DNA of 64,000 nt, taken from NCBI GenBank assembly GCA_037043455.1, contig JAWPHD010001809.1, forward strand, positions 124,001 through 188,000, given 5' to 3'. Source of the stretch: Cyrtodaria siliqua. Lineage: Eukaryota; Mollusca; Bivalvia; Adapedonta; Hiatellidae. Under the pieces are notes generated by a model, which was not told where the DNA came from, ran no database searches, and saw only the letters and a program-made list of their open reading frames with translations. The position numbers were made by a program, and so were the translations under genes. Shown piece by piece: positions 46,458-58,676 of the stretch. Positions within the stretch are counted from its first letter, which is position 1. Every line of letters begins with the position of its first letter.

Positions 46458-46672
46458 CTATCGTTTATAGGGAGTGAATGCATACGCTTGATTTCTGTGT
46501 ATTTCGTCATAGCTAGGCACCCTGCCGTAGTTCTTCCAAAGGTTGTCTGTCCTTAGTAGTTCAAAATATTTCTCCTTTACCGCAGAGTAATCAGGGAACC
46601 AGCGTATTCGCCATTCGGCGGATAAATCGAGAATTAACAAGGGGCGTATAGGCAGTTTCAAATCCAGGGTAC
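46458..46672 (-). CDS. possible terminal exon of an unidentified minus-strand gene
   Basis: After a clean acceptor (GGATATACAG/GTACCC, phase 1) an open frame of 71 codons runs to TAG at 46458-46460. Segments: TLDLKLPIRPLLILDLSAEW, WFPDYSAVKEKYFELLR, VPSYDEIHRNQAYAFTPYKR. It is rich in Trp, Tyr and charged residues with balanced codon use, unlike the repeat-derived frames around it. No family recognised. It would be the 3' end of a gene whose other exons lie to the right. It is unrelated to the CA C-terminus. Confidence 0.45.
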
Positions 46673-46679
46673 CTGTATA

Positions 46680-49620
46680 TCCATGATCAACTGAATTGGC
46701 AAAAAATATGCTGCCAAGCTAAAATGCTGTTATCGATAGCGTCTGCCAAGAACTGCTGTGTTTCTTTCGAGAGAGAACAAGAGAAATATCTTGCTCGAAA
46801 GTAATTGATAACGCTATCAAGCGCAAGGGAGTTTATGCATTACATCTTGGTTTTTACTGATACACTAGTATCTCCATGCCAAAAGAACGACAACAACAAA
46901 AATATAATAAACTAAACAGTTAGAGAGTTCTGCATTGGCTTAAGCCTTTGTGTTAATGACGTCATATAATGGGAAAACGTCATGCTATCTTTAACGAACT
47001 GCATTTTGTTCACTGGCATATCGATAGCTTCACCTTATTTCAGTAAATAAATCAACACATTATGTCATAGGATAACACTATTTCACATCATGTTCGTTTC
47101 ACCATTTAAAGATTTCGCGAAGGCTCTTGAAATATAAAATATTTCACATATAAGAAGAATCCTCTATGTAAAATCAAAATTATATCACAAAATAAGTAAA
47201 TATTAAGATTATCATGTTATCTATGATTAATTATTCAAACGTTATGTTCATGATAGTTGCAACACGAACGTTTGAATAAGTTAAATATACTCCTCAAAAT
47301 AATTTACGGACCATGTTTAGATTTTGGTAATATCTTAAAGTGCTGTATTACTGTCTTTTTTTTTGCAATTTTAAGTTTAAGTATACTATTTTACAATTGT
47401 TAATTACACACTTGTATTAACTCTCTATATGTATATGAAATCAATAATATTAATGATTAAGTAATTATTACTCTTCTATCCTGTGGTATTTATTTTGAGG
47501 AGTATAATATGGGGGAATCAGATTGACTTACGTTTGATGGTACATTCGTTAAAGTGCTGAACTTAGTAAAAGTGTCCACAGGTGTGTTTGTTTGTTTTGT
47601 TTGTATGGTGTTTTACGTCATTTTCAACACATGCAAGGCTATATATGACGTCGATTTGTTTGTGGTGGAGGCACCCACCTTTCCTGGATAGGTTCTGTGA
47701 ATGAATCTATTATGTTGTTTACAAAAAAAGGCATTTCTTGCACGTACATTTGTATTGGAATATATGCACGAGTTCTTCCGCGTAACAATATTGCGCGACT
47801 GTAGAAACGTAAAACCCCAATTCAATTCAATATGTATACGCGGAAGAATGAGTGCATGTATACCAATATAAATCTAAGAACCTTTTGATTGCTTATGCAT
47901 TTTAAATATAAAAAACGTTTACTGGTACAAAACAATAGGTTTTAGCATTTGTTTAATTTTCATCAAAAATAAGTGCTTGAAACACAAACTGTTATGACAT
48001 TGTGGAATCTTTTTACAATGAAACAAAAAAACAAAACTATAATGTTTAATCATTAATGTTTATAATCATATGACATGAACTGCGAATTGCACCAGTCCAA
48101 ACCTTAATTTCGGCTTAAAAAGTTTGCATATTGTAACATTAAAACATTTAACAGGTAATTTTTATCGCATTTTCTCAGGAAAAAACTGTTTAAACATGTT
48201 TTATTGTCGAAATATTAGTTATAAAATCCTGCTAATATAATATTTCCCATCGCTTAATGGAATTAAGGCTGGACCACGTAATGCTTTCCGGTTACATTGA
48301 AAGTACACGGAGCTTGTAAATGCGTATACATAATTATAGGTTATTAGATTTGTATTGGGACATCTATAATTTGTCACATGACCATACCTAAACTATCAAA
48401 ACGGCGCAATCGTGAAAACTCGACCAATACCGTCATTTCTCGTGTTTATATCGAGCTTCGGTATGTTCAAAATCTTGACATTTTGTTAGCCGGAAGGCAA
48501 CGGCACAGAAAACAGTGCACTGTTGGTAAGCTGTTTTGAATGCAAATTTGCTTTGGCGGGAATGACGTAACCAATATGAAAACCTTCGATTTATATTCGA
48601 GTCATGCCGCGTAGCAGTCTAGGAGATGTTGCGAATGAAAATGGCGAACAGAACTTGAACACTGTGACCTGACATCACTATTTGCTGCTGAATGGTAAAC
48701 CCCGAAAGAACATCCTTATTTTGTACATTTTTGATGTATTTGGGTTAGTACTTGAATCTTAGGTAGGTTCTTAAGAGCTATGAGGTTTTGAAAGTGCTGA
48801 TACGTACAAACGATGTACTGTAACCGTATGGCAAAGGCAATTCTGGTGTCCATTTTGAATGTTTTGACGGCGGAGCTACATGCCAAAGTATAAACTTTAT
48901 TCAGGACCTGTTTAATCTATCTACAGTTATTTCTTTATATCTTCTTTATTCTACCGCAATATATTTCTTAGTAAAACCTACTGTTTGTTCATTAATTTAT
49001 CGCAGTAAATATGTTTTTGTCTGTAAGTTTAACCTTTCATATAAAGTTGATTCAAAAAAATAAGAGTCACGGTTACAGTAATTTTTCATTTTCATCGTTT
49101 TACAAGATTCTTGTAATGTACTGAGATGTTGACCGAGGGAAACTCCCCGCAGTGGTTACATCCCCTATCTGTTACAGTAACCACTGCCACCACACAAATG
49201 TATAGCTGAAATCCAGCTAAGTTTAATGTTTCGGTTTTATATTTTTTAGGTCAATATTTCAACTGTTTTGTTCATAATATAGGAAAATAGTGTGAAAAAC
49301 GGTATCTGGTTACACAAATAATTTATATGTTACTTGGTTACTTGTAAACAAACGTGTATCCCGTTGAGAACATTACAGAAGCTGTGCGTAAATTTAATAA
49401 AGAAATTACACTCAAGCCAAAACAGGTTGAATGTTTTCAACATCTTCCCGAAGGTGATGATGTTTTTGCCAATTTGCCTGTTGTTTGCTGTACCTAGTGT
49501 ATCGCCAATTTGTAATCACATGGCCTCAGCTATTGTCACGTGATTTATGTGGTGGCAGGGATTATTGGCTACAATATCTCATCGCCGAGGTTGTGACCGA
49601 GGTTGTTTTGTTTGTTTGTG
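46680..49620. other. unassigned region with repeat fragments
   Basis: Includes a SINE family 1 body fragment (47608-47692, TATGACGTCGATTTG... GGAGGCACCCACC) and the inverted partner (48130-48290) of the 44.7-kb repeat. An inverted phrase GCGGAAGAA(C/T)... occurs near 47770 and 47840. No exon recognised. Confidence 0.45.
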
Positions 49621-49627
49621 TGTTTGT

Positions 49628-49775
49628 GTGTATGGTGCTTTACGTCATTTTCAGCACATGTAAGGTCATATATGATTTTTTTTTGTGTTGGAGGCAGACC
49701 ACCCACTTTTCCTGGGTAGAACCAGTACTGTACACATCCCGCCATCCTTAAGAATCGACACTTTCTCAATTACAA
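49628..49775 (-). mobile_element. SINE family 1, headless copy
   Basis: Body phrases TTTACGTCATTTTCAGCACA, GGCAGACCACCCACTTTTCC, TGGGTAGAACCAGTACTGTA and AAGAATCGACACTTTCTCA. The tRNA-like head is missing. Confidence 0.75.
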
Positions 49776-50509
49776 GACCGAGGATGTATGTGGATGCAAG
49801 GAACAGCAACTCTGAGTAGCGATTGACCATTACAAAGTGAGCCGTTTTCTTCGCCGCAAAAGCTATTTGGATTCCTCCAATACTTTCTGAGATTGGCTTT
49901 CCTGAAATGAACACGATCATACGCTTTCTTCCGGTTTAGAGACTTTGGGAAGGCTAAACTCAGATTGTACTGGATGAACTACTTTTAGCGGTGGAGGAAA
50001 GAGCTCAATTTGAAAGGGTATCTGCGCATTTGTTGAACCAAATTCGTTTTTTTGCTGTGAACCCGGTTAAAATGTGAATGCCCACCCCATGTTTACATGT
50101 AATTTGATTGACAGCTGAAAACCAAAATGGCGACGGCGGAAAATTCCATTTTTCTGGGGTTGGGTGACTTAAACAAATTATTCGACCAATAGCGGTGTAA
50201 ATAACAAAATATGATGCGGTATACTATATTTGCTAGATATAAATGGTTTTCATTCTAGAATAGAAGTAAAGTGTGGTCAATTGCTTGAGGTGCTGAACAT
50301 TGAACAACACCACCACCCTGCATAACCTACGTTTTACTTGGTACACCGGAACCCTAGAAACAGGCATGTGCAGACGACACTTTCTAAATAACGCCGCCAT
50401 GTTGTTTTTTTACAATGTAAACAAGGAGGGTCAAATGAATTTTAGGCTTTGTGAAGCATAACGGATGGCTAAGAGATCCAAGAGCGTATATTTTCATTCT
50501 ATCTATCAA

Positions 50510-50645
50510 TCTACACCATTGCGTGTCCCTTTATTCACTACACCATTGAGTGTCCAGTTAATCTCCACACCAATGCGTGTTCCTTTAATATTTACACTAT
50601 TGCGTGTCCCTTTAATATTTACACCATTGCGTGTCCCTTTTAATC
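50510..50645. repeat. ~28-bp minisatellite
   Basis: Five units of TTTACACCATTGCGTGTCCC + TTTAATA with variation (ACACCATTGCGTG, CACCATTGAGTG, ACACCAATGCGTG). Confidence 0.8.
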
Positions 50646-50929
50646 TAAGAAGCATTATGATTTAAAAAATTAAGATCAACCATTTAATTTCGGATTGAAA
50701 TTATACCAAGTGTATTGGACACTGACTTTTCAGAGAGAATCTATAGTATTTGTTAATGATACATGCGCGTATATCAACTTTATCAAGACAAACATCAGTG
50801 TACTAACGCTAATGGGCGAGGTAATGAGTGAATGAGATGATTAAATGATGCGTGATCTTGGGAAAGTGCCTATGGAAATAAAACACGATGCAATATCTTT
50901 CTTTTTTAATCTCCGACACCAGTAGTTGC

Positions 50930-51113
50930 CAGGGGCGTACCTGGGCATACGCACTGACGCACGTGCGTACAGGCTATTAAAGAAGCAAACACATAAAAAA
51001 GGCTAAACATGCGAAAAATGCAATAAAAACTGAAGGTATAGGGGAGTTAGGCACATTTGTGAATCCAAAACTCGATTGTGCGTATACCTAAATTAGCCCC
51101 AGGAACGCCCCTG
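50930..51113. mobile_element. 184-bp MITE with CAGGGGCGTACCTGGG termini
   Basis: Left CAGGGGCGTACCTGGG and right CCCCAGGAACGCCCCTG are inverted repeats. GTTGC flanks both sides (50925-50929 and 51114-51118). The terminal CAGGGGCG is hAT-like but only 5 bp of duplication can be read. Confidence 0.75.
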
Positions 51114-51696
51114 GTTGCTATAGGTGAATCTTGTGTCAATTCCATAATCGGTATTTGGTTCCGTATTGAAGAAGAAGAACTGACTATTCAGACTAACTTA
51201 CGTCAGGAAGCGCCTCAGCAACGTGCATGCATATTCAAATATACTTGTATATAAACTTCAAGAAAGAACAACAATCGCATGGAATTCACAATTTTATTTA
51301 TTTCAAGGTCCAATGTTATAATATAGAGGACCCTATTATTGGTAAGAAATTCTCTTAAAAACTCAAGAAAATGATTCGATTTTGTGTTTTGTTGTTTGTT
51401 TTCTGTTATAGTACATGTACTTTCAATACACTTGTTATGGATTTGTCAGTGCTTAAAGACACAATATGCTTATTAACGCATAAACTGAAACAGTTGACGA
51501 AACACTCGAAAGCGTTACAACGTAGAATAGCGTTAACAAATAAACTGAATAAAATTAACCTGTATACACTACTACCGAATAAATATTTGTGTACTAATTA
51601 CGCTGTAGTCCCTAAATGCTGAGCCGACGCTAAGCACAACACAGGAAGTGTGCTGATCCAAATGCTTTATTTATAGCTCAGGTAGCGTTTTTGTAA

Positions 51697-51733
<37 letters not shown>

Positions 51734-53145
51734 TATTTTTTATTGATTTAAACTTTACAAGTTTATCATCATATACAATATGCAAACATTTATACGTGAC
51801 AGAATAAACAAAACAAACAAACAACAAAAACATAATTTTGCACACTAGTTTCAAATAAATTGTATTATTGAATAATTTGAAATATTAAATAATTGAATAA
51901 AAATGTGGAAATGACACTGAACTTTAACTTACGCAAATTAAATTAAATATTAAATTAAAAAAACAAAAAAACAATTTTGTTCTCATTATCACAAAAGCAG
52001 TAACATACATAATTAATTGATAATAGTTTTCATTCGAGGATAAACCTAGTTTTGATTAAACAATAAATCATTACGAGAATCAAATGCTTCTTTTATAAAC
52101 CAAGATAAATTAAACAACTCTTTCTTATTACTTGTTTTCATTAGCTCTATGAATTTTAAAACACTTGGACGTTTATAATAGTACTTTTTAATGTATTTTC
52201 TTCTTATATTAACATATACAGGACAAATGAAAACAAAATGGTATTCATCTTCAATGTCATTAGAATTACAAATGGTACAATAACGTTGGTTTCTTTCTAA
52301 TCTGTTCTGTGCGTAGCGCCCAGTTTCATTTCGCAGTGAATGCGACGATAGTCTTAGTTTTGATAAAACAATTCGCAACTTATATGGCAAAATATCGAGA
52401 TATGGTTCATATTCAAAATTGTCTTTAAAATGTAAATATATTGACAAAACTCTATTATTTACAACATCGCTGTTCCACTTTTGAACAAAACAATCGACTA
52501 AACGCTGTTTAAAAACAGTATGAAATGTTTTCAAAGGAACACTATTTGGATTATTCCAAACATAGCCAAAACCATACTCGTTTAGAAGCTTTTTAATATT
52601 CCCAGCCCAATTATTACGATAAATTTCTATGTTATTGACGGAATTATTGTAAATACTAGAAATTATAATATTGTCGGAGTTAACTGTTTTGCACCAATAT
52701 TTAACGATTCTAACATAGCGCAATATATACAATGGATACCGCCAAAGTTCCCCGTAAATACCCGCATTGCTAGTAGAAGTCTTAACATTTAAAATATATT
52801 TACAAAATTTTAAGTGAATCCTTTCAATTTCTTTCGACTTAGAAAACCCCCAGGCTTCGCAACCATAATTCAGAATGGATCCAACAAAGGAGTCGAATAA
52901 TTGACACATTGTCTTCGGTTTAAAATTAAACTTCTTAGTATTAGCAATAAATATATGTAAAGCTTTTAACACAAGAGTTAAAAAGTCAGCGTGCCCTTTT
53001 AACGAAGTGTACGTTTCGAATCTGTTGTTTGTATTAACGGCTGGGTACATCTGGGGATTTAATGCAAATATCACGGTAATATTATACAAAAATACTTGAC
53101 ACAAAGTCTCTGTCATCTCCGTTAAGGTTAACAACACGCATATTC
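51697..53145 (-). mobile_element. 5'-truncated LINE with long open ORF2 C-terminus
   Basis: A minus-strand frame of 363 codons (53137-52046) lacks the catalytic RT box. It begins in the post-RT region: GSILNYGCEAWGF, IERIHLKFCKYILNVK, then NRLERNQRYCTICNSND and EDEYHFVFICPVYVNIRRKY, a CxxC...H...C knuckle typical of LINE ORF2 C-termini. TAA at 52046, then a 310-bp 3' UTR and (CTGT)n tail (51697-51732, read as ACAG on +). The frame is uninterrupted, suggesting recent insertion. It is not a cellular gene. Confidence 0.88.
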
Positions 53146-53149
53146 TGAC

Positions 53150-54840
53150 TTTAAACTTTATTTTATCAACATGTTCGCACGCTCCTTAAAACAGTGTTTC
53201 GGTTTGGTTTTTAGAACGGAAGGAGCAGGGTGGGATGATGGTGGAGGGGCTGCGGAATTCAGAAACGTGGATGCTTGTTAAAACGTAAAAAGAAACAGCT
53301 AGTCGAACATTATAACTTTGGAAATCCAATAAAAATAATAGAATTTAATTTGGAAAACTATGTCAGCTAAATAGTTGCAATACCGTATAAACTGGTATAC
53401 TATAAAGAGGTATCCCATTAACGATGCGCTTAGTATATCAAAAGGTAACTTGTGGGGACAAACGGTTTTTTTTTTATACAGGGCTAAAGCCAGGTCCAGA
53501 TACCAGGGAGAAGTTTTGCCCAAATGAAGGAGACGTTCTCATTATTTTTCAAGTTCTCCTTCATAGAATCATATCAGAAACGTTGTTTTTTTCAGAGAGA
53601 AGCTTGAGCAAACTTCCCCTGTCGCTTAAGCCCTGATTTATAACACAAGCTGTGTTTAGGTGTTTACCACCATCAGTTACATGTAAAACGCCTCGAGAAT
53701 CGACGAGAAGATGCAGTTGTAATGAATTAATTATTCCTCGTTATTATTTTGCTCATAGTTGAAAGAATTAGCAGATACAAATTCCGATAGTTTATGATAA
53801 GAATAATTGATTAAACACAAAATTTGCCGCCACTAATTACAAGGTTTACCGCCACTAATTACACGTAAACCTCCGACGGGTAGTCAAATGTAGTTCCTAT
53901 AATAAAAAAGTAATCCCTCCTTCTTTTTATGGAAATGGGCATTATAAGTAGGGGAAAATGCCCATTACTGTTCGATTTTGTGGTTGTATGGAGAAGGAAA
54001 TCCTGGTGGCTGAGAGTTTGCAAAATTGTGCATCCTAAGTTTGGGCCAAACGCGTTTTCTGTCAATAATAAAACTTTGCAGGAATACTATTTGCTGTGTT
54101 ACGTGTTGTTTCAGTATTTTTTCCGAAAGGAAAGATCTTACGTAGCCATGTACCATTCGATTAACAGCAGCATATAGTACATACAATATATAGCGGAAAT
54201 TCCCGTGTCGCGTTTCTTTTTCCTTCAGTATAGTTTTTTTTGCCTTTTCCCGACCCCAGTGGGAAGGTACGTTGTTTTTGTTGAAGACAGTGAAAACGTT
54301 ATGAAACTAATGCTAGAATGTTTGTATGATAGCAACGGAGTAAGATTGATTATTAATATATGGGCTACTTATTAGTTTAACATCTACGCACTTAGTCATG
54401 GACGCCAATCCAGTCTATATCAATGTCTTCGCATTAGCACTTTTTCCCCATTAATACCATTGTAACACATTACACTTACTTTTGGTTGCGTATAACAGAC
54501 ATTTTATATACGGAAATTTGAAATAGAAATGCTTTTTTTTGTTTGTTTTTTCATTTAAGACGGCTACTACTAATGCTGCTGCTGCTGCTGCTGCAGCAGT
54601 TTGTAGCATAAATAAAAAGGCGAAATTAACTGAACATCAATTGCCAACAAGCGTTAGCTGTTGTTTTGAAAAAGGTCAACCCGAGCAGTATTTAGCGTAT
54701 CTCAAATAGAAATCATTTTATGACTTCGATCATCCATAGTAAGACAGGTCATCAGGTTATCCGATAATGAGACAGGTGTGTACAACACACCCTAGTATAT
54801 CGTTAATGATCATCCATTGTCTTAATGACCTTTTAAGTTA
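53150..54840. other. unassigned region
   Basis: Holds a short duplicated phrase TTGCCGCCACTAATTACA / TTACCGCCACTAATTACA (53822 and 53848), a short (CTG)n (54572-54592), and the inverted AATTCCCGTGTCGCG repeat end (54175-54230). No exon recognised. Confidence 0.4.
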
Positions 54841-54843
54841 TAG

Positions 54844-54902
54844 ATAGAGTATGGTCTCATCGTGTTAGTTGAACCATCTAACGACATGAGACCATACTCT
54901 AT
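54844..54902. repeat. hairpin, same family as 17981-18077
   Basis: ATAGAGTATGGTCTCATCGTG ... CATGAGACCATACTCTAT. Its right flank (TTTTGTAGCATGTCCATTTC...) is the reverse complement of the left flank at 17120-17160, so both loci are copies of one larger repeat. Confidence 0.8.
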
Positions 54903-55124
54903 TTCTTTTGTAGCATGTCCATTTCAGCTGTCTGACATATTTTAACTTCCAATAACTGGTAGTTAGAATACACCATTTATTATGACAGTGTTATTTTTAA
55001 TCAAACGATTTACACCTGTGCGAATACAAAAGGAATTTGGAATTGTTTTTGATGAATGCATAACATTAAGGGGTAATTGAACTATTGGAAAATTTAAAGT
55101 TACGCATATAAACTACACTCAAGA

Positions 55125-55345
55125 GATATGAAAACGCAACACGGGAATTTCCGCTATATATTGTATATACTGCACACTTAATTCCACATAACATTCCAAA
55201 GAAATCCCAAGATGTTTTGTAAAAACAAAGTAGCAGTTAGTTAGCGAAAGGACACAACAGTGATGTTGTAGACGTTTTAATCACAGTACACTTTTTTATC
55301 AAGAAATTCATAAATGTTGAAGTTCCTAGCTGAAAAATTGTTTAA
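55125..55345. repeat. dispersed repeat, copy of 31180-31415
   Basis: AACACGGGAATTTCCGCTAT, TTAATTCCACATAACATTCC and AGAAATTCATAAATGTTGAA match in order. As at 31 kb, it directly abuts a minisatellite, here on its right side. Confidence 0.65.
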
Positions 55346-56375
55346 TGGTATGACTGTTTAATGTTATGATTGTTTACATCGTTAATTAATGGTATGATTG
55401 TTTAATGGTATGGTTGTTTAATGGTATGACTGTTTAATAGTATGATTGCTTAATGGTATGGTTATTTAATAGTATAATTGTTTTAATGGGTGTTTAATTG
55501 TATCAATGTTTAATGGTATGATTGTTTAATGGTATGATTGTTTAATGGTATGACTGTGGTATGATTGTTTAATGGTATGACTGTGGTATGATTGTTTAAT
55601 GGTATGACTGTTTAATGGTATGACTGTGGTATGATTGTTTAATGGTATGATTGTTTAATGGTATGATTGTTTACTAGTATGATTGTTATATGATTGTTTA
55701 ATGGTATGACTTTTTATTGATGTGATTGTTTAATGGTATGATTGTTTAATGTTATGATTGTTTAATGGTATGGTCGTTTAATGGTATGGTTACTTAATGA
55801 TATGATTGTTAAATGTATGATTGTTTAATGGTATGATTGTTTAATGTATGATTGTTTAATGGTATGGTCGTTTAATTGTATGGTTACCTAATGATATGAT
55901 TGTTTAATGTATGATTGTTTAATGGTATGATTGTTTAATGTATGATTGTTTAATGGTATGGTCGTTTAATGGTATGGTTACTTAATGATATGATTGTTTA
56001 ATGGTATGATTGTTTAATGATATGATTGTTTAATGTATGATTGTTTAATGGTATGATTGTTTAATGTATGATTGTTTAATGGTATGGTCGTTTAATGGTA
56101 TGGTTACTTAATGATATGATTGTTTAATGGTATGATTGTTTAATGATATGATTGTTTAATGGTATGATTGTTTAATGGTATGATTGTTTAATAGTATGAC
56201 TGTTTAATGGTATGATTGTTTAATGTTATGATTGTTTAATGGTAAAATATTTTAATGGTATGATTCTTTAATGCTGTGGCTGTTTAATAGTATGCTTGTT
56301 TAATGATATGTTTGCTTTGTTAGTTAGTATGGTTGGTTAATGGTATAATTGTTTAATGGTATGGTTGTTTTAGTG
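55345..56375. repeat. 16-bp minisatellite (TTTAATGGTATGATTG)n
   Basis: About 1 kb of TTTAATGGTATGATTG units with point variants and units lacking TTTAATG. Higher-order repeats are visible at 55750-56130 (GGTCGTTTAATGGTATGGTT + ACTTAATGATATG). Confidence 0.95.
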
Positions 56376-56619
56376 GTGTTTTTTTTTGTTGAAAAAATGC
56401 TTATCAATAGTTTTAGATAGGACTTTTATCTACACGGTTACGATACACACTATACTAAAATCATCTTTAATAAGTACAAAAAGTAGTGTCCAAACAGTTA
56501 AACTTTAAAAGCATTCACAAAAGAATCTGACATACATGGCAGGGAAAAAAATCCATATCTACCTGCCCGTCTGAAAAATCTACGGTCGGGAAAACTAATA
56601 TATTTTTAAGTGTGGTCTT

Positions 56620-56830
56620 ATTTAACGGCTGATCAACACATTATACTAGGTAATTTAACGGCTGATCAACACATTAAACTATGTAATTTAACGGCTGATC
56701 AACACATTATGCTATGTAATTTAGAGATTCAACGGCAGATCAAAACATTATACTAGGTAATTTAACGGCTGATCAACACATTATACTAGGTAATTTAGAG
56801 ATTTAACTGCTGATCAACACATTATACTAT
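56620..56830. repeat. ~33-bp tandem repeat at SINE family 3 end
   Basis: Six units of TTAACGGCTGATCAACACAT + TATACTAGGTAAT. The unit is the 5' phrase of SINE family 3 (compare 20388-20420), which continues at 56825-56990. Confidence 0.85.
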
Positions 56831-56990
56831 GTAATTAAGAGCCGATCATGAGAGAGGGGAAACATACACAGGAATCCTGGAACCTTCCCTACTACTTATT
56901 AATGAATATCTGTCTATGGTTCTTTAACGTGTTCAGAGAATAAATAGACTGCGATACACGGGACCGCGCGGTATATGTCCCCATTCGATG
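56825..56990 (+). mobile_element. SINE family 3 copy
   Basis: GAGAGGGGAAACATACACAG, GAATCCTGGAACC, GGTTCTTTAACGTGTTCAG and GATACACGGGACCGC as in 20380-20570. Confidence 0.65.
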
Positions 56991-57374
56991 GACACTTATC
57001 AGAGAATATTATATATGTTTTTTTGTTGTTCGTGGGTGGTAAGGAGGAGGATCATCCCCGATCGCACTCTCCAATATGGGGTGAGTAGTGGGTGGGGTGA
57101 AAAGACAATATCCATGTGTGGATCTTGGTTGACTTAGGGGGCATGCCCATTAGCAAATCTTTGTTTCTGTTGCATTTTCCGAACAATTATGTTATTCGTA
57201 AACTCCTATGATGAACAAAGTTGGACCCGGTGCTAGCTCCCTAAAGTCCGACAAACATGTTAAATATTCTTGACTGCTTCTTTGATTTGGGGCTGGGGTG
57301 GTCGTGTGGGAGGGGTTGTACACTTGTTATCTGGGCGTAACCAATTTCATATTGTAAAGTATATAGTTTTTTTT

Positions 57375-57600
57375 TAGCTGCCCAAAAGAGAGGGTAATGA
57401 TTAAAATACACATGAATCCGGGAACCTGCCCTATTCTTACTAAAGACTAGATTTCTGTGGTTCTCTTACATGCTCAGAGGACCGCCCGATTTACGTCCGC
57501 ATACGACGGAGGCAAATGAAAGGTGTCTTGCCCAAGAACACACCAACAAAACACGGCTTTCAAATCCAACGTGCCATCCACTAGGCCACACCAACCCCTT
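57375..57600 (+). mobile_element. SINE family 3 copy with tRNA-like end
   Basis: Family phrases (AAAGAGAGGGTAATGATTAA, TGAATCCGGGAACC, CATGCTCAGAGGACCG) followed by GGTGTCTTGCCCAAGAACAC, ACACGGCTTTCAAATCCAAC and CACTAGGCCACACC, a decayed inverted tRNA head. Confidence 0.6.
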
Positions 57601-58111
57601 TGCAAAGTATATAGCAGTATTTAAAATACTTTCAGCTGGACATTTTTATGAACATTGAGTGCAGTCAATCGCTTGCGCTCGCATTCAGCTTGAAGCAGGA
57701 GGAAATAACTAAGTAACGTTGTCAAAATAGTTCAAATTGTGATACAGGCATGGCATTTGCCGAATAATTCCTTAGTGTTTCGTGGTCATGTCAAGGACCT
57801 GAACCAACTGTTTCCCATTGTTATGCTACCCGAAGGGAGAGCATATAATGATAACTCAACAACTACTTAAGGGACTTCAATTAGACTTCATACAATGATA
57901 GAGGGTAATAAGGGGAAGTGCCGCGTATAAGTACCACAACTCTATCGTCATTCGCTATAGTTATTGCCCTTTGTAAAGTTATAATTCTTGTGCCGAGAAT
58001 AACTAAAAAACTGCAATGAAACTTCGCACAATGAAATAGGGCAGTGAGAGGTCCGTGTCTCTGTCTGTCCGTTCGTCCGGATATCTTGTTTTTATTTGGT
58101 TTTGTTTTGTT

Positions 58112-58215
58112 TGAATAGTGCTTTACGTCAATTTTAGCACATGTCAGGCCATATATGACGGCGATGTTTTTGTGGTAGAGGCAGATCATCGTATTGTTTA
58201 CTAGGTAGAACCAGT
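58112..58215 (-). mobile_element. SINE family 1 fragment
   Basis: GCTTTACGTCAATTTTAGCA, CATATATGACGGCGATGTTT, GAGGCAGATCATC and TAGGTAGAACCAGTACTGTA of the family body. Confidence 0.65.
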
Positions 58216-58607
58216 ACTGTATACCTCACACCATCTGAAGAAAAATACAAAAGTTGTCATATCGCGGTGATACAGCATGGTTTTCGTATCGAGTCTATCT
58301 GTCATTGGTCATATTCGTTTGCTAAACAATTATCAGTATGATCGCAGGGGATCAAAACTTGTTCCAAACGTACACGTTGTGCAATCTCTTGTCATGTGAA
58401 CATATTTGCATAGGTGAGTATAAATACTCCTGGAGTAAATTAACGGGAGTAAAAGTATATTTGAACCACCTCAGGAGGTGATGCAAAAGTATATTTGCTC
58501 ATAAGTAACTTTACTTGTCAAGTATATTTTTGTCATGTGAACAGATACATGAGCAAACTGATGTTTTTCCTGTCCCAAAATAATGTGGTGATATTAGAAA
58601 CCCGATG

Positions 58608-58676
58608 GCCCGGTTAGCTCAGTTGGTAAAGCACTCGCCCTGTAAGTGAGTGGTCCTGGGTTCGTGTTCCGAACTG
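58608..58676 (+). tRNA. tRNA-like sequence, probably pseudogene or SINE head
   Basis: GGCCCGGTTAGCTCAGTTGG (A-box TAGCTCAGTTGG), an anticodon arm CTCGC-CCTGTAA-GTGAG with loop triplet TGT (Thr), and a T-arm-like CTGGGTTCGTGTTCC. The acceptor stem does not close (GGCCCGG has no partner after the T-arm) and the T-stem is imperfect, so a functional tRNA is unlikely. Confidence 0.5.

Noticed and set aside
52046..53137. 363-codon ORF as a host gene
   Set aside because: Its motifs, position before a 3' UTR with a (CTGT)n tail, and lack of introns identify it as the C-terminal part of a LINE ORF2.
58608..58676. Functional tRNA-Thr gene
   Set aside because: The acceptor stem cannot pair and the T-stem is imperfect. 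More likely a tRNA pseudogene or SINE head.
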